This document shows, in pieces, positions 1-10,369 of a stretch of DNA of 64,000 bases. Position 1 is the first letter of the stretch. The number at the start of each line of letters is the position of its first letter. Source of the stretch: Ulota crispa (lineage: Eukaryota > Streptophyta > Bryopsida > Orthotrichales > Orthotrichaceae); the NCBI GenBank assembly GCA_963920765.1, contig OY987249.1, positions 7,750,817 to 7,814,816 of the forward strand, read 5' to 3'. The translations under genes and the position numbers were made by a program. Below the pieces are notes generated by a model. That model saw nothing but the letters and a program-made list of their open reading frames with translations. It had not been told where the DNA came from and did not search any database.

Positions 1-1745
1 CTTAGTTTTGTGTAGAAATTCTTAGTTTTGTGTAGAATTCTAACTTTCTTGCTCCTTGACTTTGGCGCTTGTTGTTGGGCCTACTTTGGTTTGCTTCTTC
101 CATTTTGTATCACAAGAATTATTGACAAAAGCTACTGTAATATTGATAAATATTTAAATATTGTGAAATGTTAAGAAGTTAGTATGGGGCACCCTAAATG
201 CACTATTTGGTGTAGTGTGTGAAAAATGAGGTAACCCAGGAGCTGGATTATCTGGGGCAATTTCTGGCCAGAACCTAGCGTACAAATTGTAGGAAAAGTG
301 AGATCTGAGATGAAACTCTAGCCCTAAAGAGTTACATATAAGCTTCAGGGCCTCCTCCCAGATGCTTCTAGAGTCGTAGGCCTAGTTGAGAGGAGATGTG
401 GAGTTGCCACTCTCTATTTGTGATGCTTGTTTTTTAGTTATTATTTGTCACGAGTGCTCTGGACAATTTTATTTGCTGATGTAGCTTTGATATCCAGCCT
501 AGCTGTCTCGTTATCCAAGTTTTCTGACACCTTTTTTTTTTGGAGTAATTTATGCTGGAATGCAACATGTTGAAAAAGAGACTGAGGTGGAATATGTGGG
601 TGCTTCGAGTTCTAGAGCAGTTAACAGTTGGGACACAAATTGGGGTCATGCACCTTCCGTTTTCTATGTCAGCTAATTAAAACCCAGTCGGACGACAATG
701 TTCCTTCCGATGCTATGCTTGAGAAATTCAAAACACAGTATTTCATCTGCTGCCCCTCAAGTTCCTGAGTACGACTTGAGTATCTTCAAATCATTTGGGG
801 GATGTGACTTTTGCGTCTTGTTCTTTGAATGACTAATCTTTTAGAGCTATATTCTCTTTTTACTTTTAGAAGAACTCCTGATGGTATTCCATAGTTGAAG
901 AAGCCATTTCGTGCCTTATTAAGCTTAGTTGTACTTGCCATGGCAAACAGCAAGAGTTTTGTGTTTCGGATACTTCTTTGGGAATGAGGTCGAGAGAGAC
1001 CAAAACAGTATGGGAAGCTCATGCTCTTTTTAGAAGTCGCCGCTCTCTCTTAAATTTTGAAAGATTCATTGTCGTTCAAACTTTCGATTGAAATTTTTGT
1101 GTGATTTACTCTCATGTGGGTTAACTGATGCATGGATTTGAATCGAAGCAGGGGAGCGTTCTTTCAAAGACTAATATAGATGCGCCGGTTTGGGACTTCC
1201 AAGACAAGAGCATTATGATATAAGGTTAGCAAGTGTAAGGGCAATGGAGAGATTTACAAGCGACATGTCAGCCTTCACAACAATTATAGATACCGATAGT
1301 GACTCTGGAGACAGCTCCCATGAGGTTTTATTGGTAATTTTGAAAACCATGATTAGGACTTCAATTTTTTGGGTTGTGAATAGTTGTTTAGCTCCATCTT
1401 ACTTAATACTTTGACATTATGAGCTCCATTGAGGTACCGTAATAGCACTAGGTCTTGGATCTTTATGCTTGCCGCATTATGTGGTTGATTGCCGCCCATT
1501 GTGATTTTCATTGCAGCTTGTGTGGTTGTTCTTTCTATTTAGTACATGGAAGCTTATGAAATGTTGTATCTAGGAATCAATCCTTGCTTTTGACAAACCT
1601 AAACAGTTGGCATATTGACGATTTTTGGGCTCAATGTTGTAGCTTCTGTTCTCTTTGATTCTATTTAGCCCTCCAACCATCATTCTCTTTACCCTTTTAT
1701 GCTCCAGGCAATGGTACGATGAAACCTGCTTTGATTTTATTTCAG
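1..1745. other. AT-rich leader, no gene recognised
   Basis: No open frame here has a recognisable domain. Around 130-215 the sequence resembles stretches near 3360-3450, 6290-6370 and 56060-56140 (ending in CCTAAATGCACTAT or similar), so it is probably the edge of a dispersed repeat. A short acidic frame near 1280-1325 (reading TDSDSGDSSHE) may be another decayed exon of the pseudogene that follows, but I could not join it by phase. Confidence 0.35.
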
Positions 1746-3125
1746 CCACCAAAGCTGCCACATGGTCTTTTTATGGTACTTGGTGCGAATAGCAGACACA
1801 ACAATTTGCTAGAGCCCTTCGCATCTCATGATCTGGTTTGTGATCTAGATTCCTTCTATCATTTGCAATTGTTCATGACTTTGTATGATGTGGAGAGACG
1901 CTCACAAGTAAGTTAGTTTAAATGTTTGCATTGTCTACTCCTCTTTTACGAAGAAAATACATGTAAGTAATTGCCAATTTTATAAAGACCACTATTTATA
2001 TTGTCTATAATTTTCGTTTTGAGTTTGATAGGATGACTTTCAAAGGGTTTCTGCATCATCACATCCACTAGCAACTTTGCCAACGTTTCAGGACCCGTTC
2101 TCATGACCTCTAGACACTTTAGACATAGTGTCAAGCCAAGTTGTTGGGATATGTCTTTTGATGTACTATCACTGCATCTTAAATATACTGACCAGAAAAT
2201 TGTATTTCTATTTTGCCCTATCCATATTGTTCGTCTTAACCCCTGAAGGCCCCTTGGGCTCTGGAGATATGGTACCAAATACGGTTGCAACCAATATTCA
2301 AAAATTTGAATCTGCTAGAAATTAAGTATTACAACCATACATATTGAAGGACTGTATGATGGTGGGTGCATAAAAAAAATTTGGAAAAGCCTCAAAACAA
2401 CTCAAATATGTATGTACATACGAACGTACATACGGCCGCAAAGGGCTTTCAAGCCGTTTAGGGGTTGATGAACAGTTTCAACAAACTACAATCTTCTTCA
2501 AAGTGTTAAAATCCCCCAAGAGACGGAAACATCATTTGCGTCAAAAAAAAATTGTAACTCTGCATTTAATTGCTAGACTTTGCATCTTATCGCAATTTCC
2601 TTTCATTTGTGGAGAAAGTTTGAATAAATGAAGTCGGAAGTTTTGTATTCAAGGTATTCAGGATGGTCACTATATAGGCATTTGAGTTATATCATGGCTG
2701 TGTTGTGTAGGGTGGTGTCCAAAATGTTGAAAGCTCCTATGCAGCAAAACTGGAAATAAGTGGACGAGCGGCTATTGATCCATTTCCATGACCTTTTGAA
2801 GAAATAGAAAACGGACCTAGTATTGCGCACACGGTATGCTTTATTTTACAGGGAGTTTTTGGCTTCTCTTTGTGATGCTTGGGTTTTTTTAATTCTCTTT
2901 GTTGTCAACACCAAAAATTTAATATCTCCTTTGCTTTTGTCATTTATCAGGAATGCAAGCACGTGAACTTATCTGGATGAATCACCGTGTTTTTGCCTGG
3001 AGATAATACAGCAAGGGTCACTGGATTTGATAGGTTCAAGCCATCGACGAAGTGAGGGAAACATAGCGGATCCTTTCTCATGGCCTCTTGATGCGTCCAA
3101 TCAAATCATGCCTGATATTGACTTG
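1746..3125 (+). pseudogene. Decayed multi-exon gene with repeated DPFxW-type motif
   Basis: Four exon-like blocks lie behind plausible acceptors. They are 1746-1835 (30 codons open, ending LEPFASHDL, then GTTTGT), a block from 2032 (reads QDPFS, stop, PLD), 2711-2833 (41 codons, reads IDPFP, stop, PFE, then donor GTATGC) and about 2951-3125 (ends ADPFSWPLDASNQ, then donor GTATTC). The motif DPFxWP recurs; in two blocks the Trp codon TGG has become TGA. The last block also has a TGA near its start. A TTAA-type element (2240-2464) sits between blocks two and three. The family is not recognised; repeated exons around an acidic motif suggest a low-complexity or regulatory protein. The stops and the insertion make a dead gene the simplest reading. 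Confidence 0.45.
2240..2464. mobile_element. TTAA-flanked miniature element, 225 bp (subfamily shared with 54976-55186)
   Basis: The left end is TTAA-CCCCTGAAGGCCCC; the right end is CGTTTAGGGG-TTGA, so one base of the right target copy has changed. The interior, including a run of ATGTACATAC-like bases and the phrase TTGAATCTGCTAGAAATTAAG, is closely matched by 54976-55186. It lies inside the decayed gene. There is no coding capacity. Confidence 0.7.
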
Positions 3126-3179
3126 GTATTCTACGTTATTATTCTTCACTGCAATAAACATTGCATTTAAGTTGCCTCA

Positions 3180-5125
3180 ACAATTAGGTTGTGTTACCTT
3201 AGAAAGTTACCTCATCACTCATCATATGATCACTTGGAGGCGCATGCATCTTTTTAAATATTAGGGTTTTGCATTGTTTATGACCTCAATGATGTTAGTT
3301 TGTTTTTTGCAACATTATTGTTGTTGTCAAGCAGTTAAAATCTGTTTATGTTGTAATAATTATTAATGAAAATTATTGTAATATGAGTAAATATTCATAT
3401 AGTATAAAATTTCAAAAATTAGTGTGGAGCAACCTAAATGCACTATATAGTGTAGCAAATATTTGGCATTTTCCATTTTTAGCATTTCTCATTTTTTAGC
3501 ATTTCCCAACTTTTGGCATTTCATTTTTGTTCTCAACCAGTTTTTCTTAAACCTACACTAAATGTTGTCCATGTTTGTATTATAACTCTCCACTTTTTTT
3601 GAAAATTTTACTGATTTTTTGTAGTTTCAAAGTTTAGCTAGCTTTTTGCATTTTAACCAACTAACAATACACTAGTTGCATCTTCCTGAGCACATTGTTT
3701 TGGGTCCGTCCATTGGCTAAGGGGCGCCCACAATCAATACGTAGGAAGGAAGCCTAACCAAGAGCCAATTCTTTAAGTCATTTTTTTCTTTTTGATTTTG
3801 TTTGTTGGCCTGGTTGATTCAACGTGCAAACACAGACTGGACTTTTTAAAGCTAAGGTGGAAGCACCTATAGCCAATATTGCCGGCCCCATACTCAATTA
3901 ATCCCTAAAGGACCAAGCCCTTTTTTCTGCCAAAATTACTAGAAATTATCACTTTTAGAAGGTTTAGAAAAAAGGGATTTTATGTTTTGTTTTTGGGAAA
4001 TCTAATCGTAGGATCTTGGCCCAAACTAGAAGAGGTACTTGTGGGAAAAAAAGTAGCTCCTTCCAAATGGAGAGGAGTGAGATATTTACATCTAAAGTGA
4101 AAAAATAAGTTTTTTTCAATGCTGCCCAAAAATTTCAGAAGCTTTTGTCCACTCTTATAACAAAAAAATTGCTCTACCCAAAGTTGCGCTTTATTTTTTC
4201 CATGTAGGAGATCAAGTTAGGTATGTGTGGGAGAATTCTCAAATCAATTGGAACTATACAACACATGGGGAAAAATAGTAAGTAAAAAGAAGTAAAGAAT
4301 GAGTCAAAACACTAAATTGTTAAGAATTTAATTATGGAAATGAAAAATGCAAATCCCAATGGTGATAATGTTGTGATAAACAATCTACTTCCTTTGGTTT
4401 GATTTTTTTCCAAAATATTGAAAATTGAGTAAAATAAGGGACTTCAAAGTTTATTTTAGAGTAGAGATTCCATAACTGCCCGCAAACAAAAACTCCTTGT
4501 AACTTTCATGTCATTGATTGAGATTGAATGATTCAAAGCTTCTCATGAATAAAAAAAATCTAAAGAACCAATTTCAAATTTGAGTTTTAAAAAAATTAAT
4601 TTTTAAAGAAGTTCTTGGGCTACCCGGATGGCAGTCCTCCCAAATTTTTTGAAATTCATGCATAACTTCTTCGTCAAATGTCGGAATGAAGAAGAAATTA
4701 GATGCCCACATAGATCTTTGAATTCCCCACCTTTAATAAAAGTTTAAAAAAATCACACAAAGTAGTTTAGCCATAGGTACATGCCCAAAGTCCAACCTGT
4801 CCCCCAAAGGGACAACGGTCCTTCAGGAGTTAACAGGGTGCGCTATTTTTGATATCAACAATGATGGGTGTATTAGAATGCATTCTTTTGTCCTTTTCAA
4901 AATTAGGACCACTTAAATCATACCACATGCCAAAGTGAAGTAGGAAGTAATGAGCAAAAGTAGTTTGATTATTATCAAAATTACATGAGTTTAGAGGTTG
5001 GTAATGGGTTCAAACCACTTTCTGACTCCCAAAATCTTTAATAATTTCCATTTTTGGCAAATAAAATATCCAAAAAAACCAAAATTCCAAGATTTCTTAT
5101 CTTCCTATACATTTAAGCTTCAATA
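3180..5125. repeat. Dispersed repeat, inverted partner of 55345-56362
   Basis: Apart from the 3902-4829 insertion, this stretch reads as the reverse complement of 55345-56362. Shared landmarks include the GGCCCCATACTCAATTA region, the CAATGATGTTAGTTTG region and the CATGTGATCACTTGGAGGC-like end. Related 75-bp sequences occur at both ends (about 3180-3255 and 5214-5290) in direct orientation, possibly marking an older element's boundaries. No transposase or other coding frame is seen. Confidence 0.6.
3902..4829. mobile_element. TTAA-flanked element, 928 bp, with matching empty site in the window
   Basis: The ends are TTAA-TCCCTAAAGGACC (target copy 3898-3901) and GGTCCTTCAGGAG-TTAA (4830-4833). 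The related inverted repeat at 55.6 kb lacks the element. Read on its minus strand it runs ACTCAATTAGTAGGGTG, against ACTCAATTAA, element, TTAACAGGGTG here. A single TTAA-like site has therefore become two, as expected for a 4-bp target duplication. The interior is about the same length as, and related to, 43708-44642, 47198-48132 and 51912-52840. It encodes no protein. Confidence 0.8.
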
Positions 5126-5289
5126 TTGATCCACACAAAGAAAGGCTATACTTTCTTTGGGTAGACCCAATTTCCAACAGTCCCAACACTAAATATTGCA
5201 TTTTCGTTACCTTGACAATTAGGTTGCCTTACTCTAGTAAGTTAACTCATGACTCATCACTTGCCCACTTGGAGGTGCATGCAACTCTC

Positions 5290-6182
5290 TAAGGGCGGCT
5301 TCACACTATGGCCAAAGGTCTAGAGGTCATCGGTCTGCGCCAATTAGATTGCACAAAACCAAGAGTCCGGCCACTCAACCCTTCACATTAGAGGCCAAAC
5401 TCCAAAGGCCATCATCCTCCAAATGTCTACATGGCAGCACTTTATCATCCAAGGTTGACGGCCTCTTGGCAATAGTTTGGGTCAAGCAAAAATGGAGACC
5501 CAAACTATGGTTGAGATGCCGTCACATTGTTTTCATAAAATAATCAAAAGCTCACAAGATCTTGGCCATTGGATTTGGAAGGTCTAATAAATGCTATGGC
5601 TTTGGACTTTGGGCTTGGCCTTTGGAGGCTTCACACTATGGCCATTGAAGTTGAGAGGCCATGAAATTTATGACTTTGGACTTTGGGCTTGGCCTTTGAA
5701 GGCTTCACACTATGGCCATTCAAGTTGAGAGTTGTGGAAGCTCATTGCCAAGAGTTTGGCCTTTGGACTTGGCCTTTGGAGACTTCACACTAAGGGCAGC
5801 TAAAGGTGTCAAAAACAATAAACACCATATTAGGTAAATTGGGAAAATAGGGGATCCCAATTTGTACGTCACTTGGATCCAGAGAAGTCACCTTAAACCA
5901 GATTTGAAGGTATAAGATTCAATCTCAACCACTAAGATTTTTTCCCTTGCAAATTTCTCCTCTCAAGTGACGACACGTGTACCAAAAAGAAAAACAACTT
6001 AATTTTAGGTGATCCTAAAACCTTCAAAAGTCCCAAAAATTACTCTTTTCCCCAATTTACCTAATATGGTGTTAATAGTTTAATACCTATTTTCAGCTCA
6101 TTTTGTTGGCCTCTCACCAAAATTTGGCCACTCAATCCCATGGCCTCTCCACTTGGCCGGTCATAGTGTGAAGCAAGCCTAA
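5290..6182. mobile_element. Terminal-inverted-repeat element with internal tandem copies
   Basis: The ends are inverted copies of GCTTCACACTATGGCC on the left and GGTCATAGTGTGAAGC on the right. The same GGCTTCACACTATGGCC phrase also recurs internally near 5625 and 5700. A unit of about 74 bp containing TTTGGACTTTGGGCTTGGCC is repeated in tandem at about 5600-5747. No target duplication could be fixed. Another element (5817-6077) is nested inside. Confidence 0.5.
5817..6077. mobile_element. Nested miniature inverted-repeat element, about 260 bp
   Basis: The left end reads AACACCATATTAGGTAAATT and the right end AATTTACCTAATATGGTGTT, an inverted repeat of about 25 bp. It lies in the right half of the 5290-6182 element. 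No coding frame. Confidence 0.6.
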
Positions 6183-6636
6183 ATATTTGAATTGCACATG
6201 ATTTATGACTTGGAAGCTACTAATTTGTCTTTTCTTAGTTTCATTATTATTAACATGCCATTTAAAAACTATTTGTTGCAGTAATTTTTTATGAAATGAC
6301 TGTAGCAGCAGTAAATATTTATTTAGGTGAAATGTAGAGAAGATAGTGTGGGCCAACCCTAAACACTTTTCCAGTGTACACAACAAACCCACGAGACAGT
6401 CAGGGTACCTAATGTACGTTGCGCACAGACAAGTGCACTCCAAAGATAAGGATTCCAAAATTTCACCCAAGCCTACTGTCTACAAACATCAGGAAAACGA
6501 GTTAAGAATAATGTATAAACCAAATTCCTTTAGTAAAAAATGTCAAACAACTTCAAATAGTCACAACAACCAACATATGATTAGAGTTCTCCTTGTCTGG
6601 TCACTGCCAAGAGGTATCGTCACAAAACAAGACGGT

Positions 6637-9600
6637 TTATGAGCTTAGACTACCATACAGCTTTGGAATCCATGTAAACCGGCCACTGTCCCGACTCATC
6701 CTAGCAAGCCTATCAGAACCCCATGAACTCCTCTTCACAATTGCATGATCCTCCACAGTCTTCGGTTTTTCAACCACTGAATCCACAAATATTGGTTTCT
6801 CAACCATCGCCTCCCTAAGCTTTGGTCCGTCAAGCACTGCATCCACAACTTTTGGTTTCTCAACCATCGCCTCCCCAAGCTTTGGTTCCCCAACCACAGT
6901 ATCCCCAAGCTTTGGTCCCTGAACTACTGCATCCCCAAGCTTAAGATTTTCTACAAGCTTAGGATCCTCTACTACTGAACCCATTACCGTTGGTGCATCC
7001 GCTGCTGTATCAACAGAATTCGTTTCTTCCATTCCTGTATCCACAAGCTTAGGTTCTTCTGCTGGCATGTCCACGGATTTTAGTTGCTCCCCAGATAAAT
7101 CCGGAATCCGTGGGTTCTCTATTGATGTGTTCAGAGGCACTGATGTATCCTTGAGCTTTGATACGTCCTCAGTGGTATCCACGGGCTTGGGTTCCTCAAC
7201 TACAGCATGCACAAGCGTGGGTTGCTCAATGGGTGAGTCCAAGGGCTTGGGTTCCGCCCCCGGATGACCTTCCAGAGAAAGAGTCGAAATCTTCCCGGAA
7301 AAATCAGCACTACTACCGGAGTTTCGTATTCTAGGGCTGAACTTGGACACCTTACAGATTCTACCTGACGACAAGGAGCTGAGAGATTGGCCCCGAGGGC
7401 TATCTCTAGAGGATCTTGAGAACTCCTGTGACAAGTCAGAGGCCATGCCGGGGTTCAGCCATTGTTCAGTTCTCTCCTGGACAATCTTCAGCTTCTCCAC
7501 TACCTCACTCATGCTGAGCCTATGCTTGGGGAACTTCTGTAGGCACTGATATGCCAGCTGTGCAAACTTGTGCGCAGGCCTTACAGGGTATCTACCGTTT
7601 AACGCGGGGTCCATTATTTGAAAGAGTTTGTGATGATCGGCGACGAAGGGTTTCGCCCATTCTACTAACCTCTGTTCGTTTTTGGGTCGGTTTCTATCCA
7701 TGACTCTCCTTCCAGTGAGAACCTCCAGCATGACTATACCAAAGCTCCACACGTCGCTCTTCACCGTGAGATGACCCGTTTGTATATACTCAGGCGCTGC
7801 ATATCCTGCCGTGCCCACTAACTACATAGCCCAAAACCGTCATCAAATTATGTCAACTACTCCACAACGTACAATTTTGAAAACAATATGCAACCTCTTG
7901 ACCATAGCTCCAACCAACACATCACTCCTCTCTATCAGCAATTACAAACAGGTTTAGATTGCACAGGTCGAAGAATGAAGCAAGAAATCCTACCCCTTCA
8001 TTGGTGAAAATTTTCACTTTTGATTTGCTTTACCTTATTGTTCAAGCTTGACTTGCACTAATCCAAGTTACAACAGTCCAAGTAGCAAAAACTGAGCATG
8101 AACGAGAAGAAGTTTACATGCTCCTCTAGTAATATCTGAAATTGTAAGGTTACAAGCTACTACTCTGAGGTAGATTTTACCCTTGTTGGCTCAAATACAT
8201 CATAAGTTGTGATAAATGCAATGGATTGATATAAGCATAGTATCTCAACCCTAGTGGTACATGATGTTGGTTTAAGCTTTAAGCATTTGTTGCGTCATCT
8301 ATGCAAGTTATAACCTTATCTTGACAACGATTTCCACTACATACAGTTTCAAGAATCAAGTACTCAATTATGAGAGCACACAATTACCTTGGCATCTAAA
8401 CCACAACCCGCATCTCAACTCCAAATTAGCTCTTGACCGGATGCAGGATATAAAGAAAACATAAAACATGCCTCACCACAGTGGAAACGTGACTGTTGCC
8501 ATCTTGAGGGCCTTGTCTGGCGAGACCAAAATCTGACAGCTTCGGTTCGAAACCTCCATCCAATAATACGTTTGAGGTCTTGAAGTCACGAAAAATAATC
8601 TGCATAAAACCAGATGGAACTGGACTAAATGACTGTACTAAACATGCAGGAATGGTCACACGTGAGCGAAGCGGCACCGATGGGATATAGTATCTACTAG
8701 TAAATGTTCGAAACTACTTCACAATCAATACCGCACCTCAAACCTTGTGATTAATCGACTCAACATACGACTACAACTACATTCCAAAAGAGCATTGTGG
8801 AGATAAAAATAAGAAAAAGTTTAATGATTTGGCTATTGAACCAGAAATTTTGATTGTTTACTTACTTGGATTTCCAATTCATTGTGAAGGTAGGCAAGAC
8901 CACGTGCTGCTCCCAAGACAATCTTGACCCTCGACGCCCATGAAAGACAATTACGACCTTGCTGGAACAAATGATCGTCAAGCCCCTTGTTTTGCATGAA
9001 CTCGTAAACCAGTAGCCTTTGTATTCCTCTTTCATCGTCATCAGTTGCACAGTACCCTATGAGCTTCACTAGATGAGGGCATTCCACCAGCCCCAAAAAG
9101 TGAACCTCTGCCAACCACTCTTTGTGGCCCTGCAAGATGTACGGTAGCCAAAAATGAGGGCAAAAATATGTAATAAAAAAAGAATAGATCACATCTGTGC
9201 AACCAAAACGTCGAAAGAGAAGAGAGGTAGCATAGGTTCACATAAAGTATCAAAAGAGCAGGTTACTAAACCTAGCAATATCATCTCCGTAGGGCTAGAA
9301 TAGCAATACCAGCTAGACATGCGTCACTCTGAGCCCAGCTTGGTACATGAAAAAGAACTCTGCCTGAGTCATTATGTGAACACCACTAAAGAGGATGACC
9401 ATTTCTACTTTCAGAATTGCAGTCAATTTTTTGTAGCAAAATACTAAGATTACTAAAAAAACATACGACCTAAGGTGGACAATATAAAAACAGATAGAGA
9501 CCTAAAATTGTCTCTTATTGACTGATCCCTCTTACCCAACAAGAACTGGTTTCTTCCAGTACACTTGATTGGCCTCCAAAGAGCAAGTAATAAAGATGAC

Positions 9601-10369
9601 TTGGTTAAATGTTAATGGTCACTAATTTTTGACTGGTAATAGAGTTTTCCACTATCACTTAACTAGTGAGAACCTACCACCTTGAAAATTTGCATAAGGA
9701 ATTTATACATATTGATAAAAACTAGATATCTTGCACTCAAAATCATCTCTTCGCAACTCGGTACAGGTTCTAAAATATCACACTTTCAAAGATCATATAC
9801 TGGTTAAAATGCTAAAAGGTGACTCAAACAAGATCGTTTACCTTACCAGTCATTTTCTGACTCAAACAATGAAGCCACATAAAAACTGATGCTGTCTTTG
9901 AGTGTACCTGTTGACTTCTGGCATTGAGCTGTTTCACAGCCACTTCAATCTTCTCTTCACCTCTGCCAAATTTCTGCTTCTGCCTGATAGTTCCCTTGAA
10001 CACTTGACCAAAACCGCCTTCCCCCAGGAGAAATTTCCTGTCAAAGTTCTTGGTTGCTTGTCTGAGCTCTTGGTATGAGAAATCCTTAAGAGAGTTTGGC
10101 TTCCGTACGGAACCACTCTGTGTGAGGATGGTACCAAGGCAGTCGTTATCCGCACCACCTTTAACGAGATCTACCTCAGCCTGGTTGTTGCTTGGATCCC
10201 TTGGATCACAGACAACATAGCTTCCCGAGTTTGGAACTGAGCTCGTACTTGGGTATGTGCCACTGTCACCCTTACTATACTCTCCAGAAGACACATGGTT
10301 GTTCTTCTCCTCGTCAAAAGGCTTTTTCTCAAAGTCACGTACTTTGAACACTTTAGAGAGACACCCCAT
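6637..10369 (-). CDS. PCRK1-like receptor-like cytoplasmic kinase (RLCK-VII) with long repeat tail
   Basis: Predicted cytosolic, membrane-anchored Ser/Thr kinase of the plant RLCK-VII group, which passes signals from surface immune receptors. Exons (minus): 10369-9908, 9129-8866, 8599-8477, 7821-6637; all junctions are phase 0 with GT-AG introns, giving 677 residues. The N-terminus MGC offers Gly2 for myristoylation and Cys3 for palmitoylation. Kinase landmarks are the glycine loop [11 protein letters not shown] (116-126), VAVK Lys146, a catalytic [10 protein letters not shown] with FRD instead of HRD (243-252; family-typical), DFG 265-267 and APE 292-294. The phrases [16 protein letters not shown] and [10 protein letters not shown] resemble PCRK1/PCRK2. 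After a Ser-rich linker comes an unusual tail of about 17 ten-residue repeats (about 472-644). The start codon is the first ATG of an open frame. Family is confident; the exact orthologue is not. Confidence 0.9.
6739..7257 (-). repeat. 30-bp coding minisatellite in the kinase tail
   Basis: About 17 imperfect 30-bp units encode ten-residue repeats such as [20 protein letters not shown] and [10 protein letters not shown]. One unit is shortened to eight residues and a few to the left of it are longer, but the frame is kept throughout. The consensus is acidic pair, Pro-Lys, Leu/Val, Asp/Glu, then small or hydrophobic residues. Confidence 0.85.
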
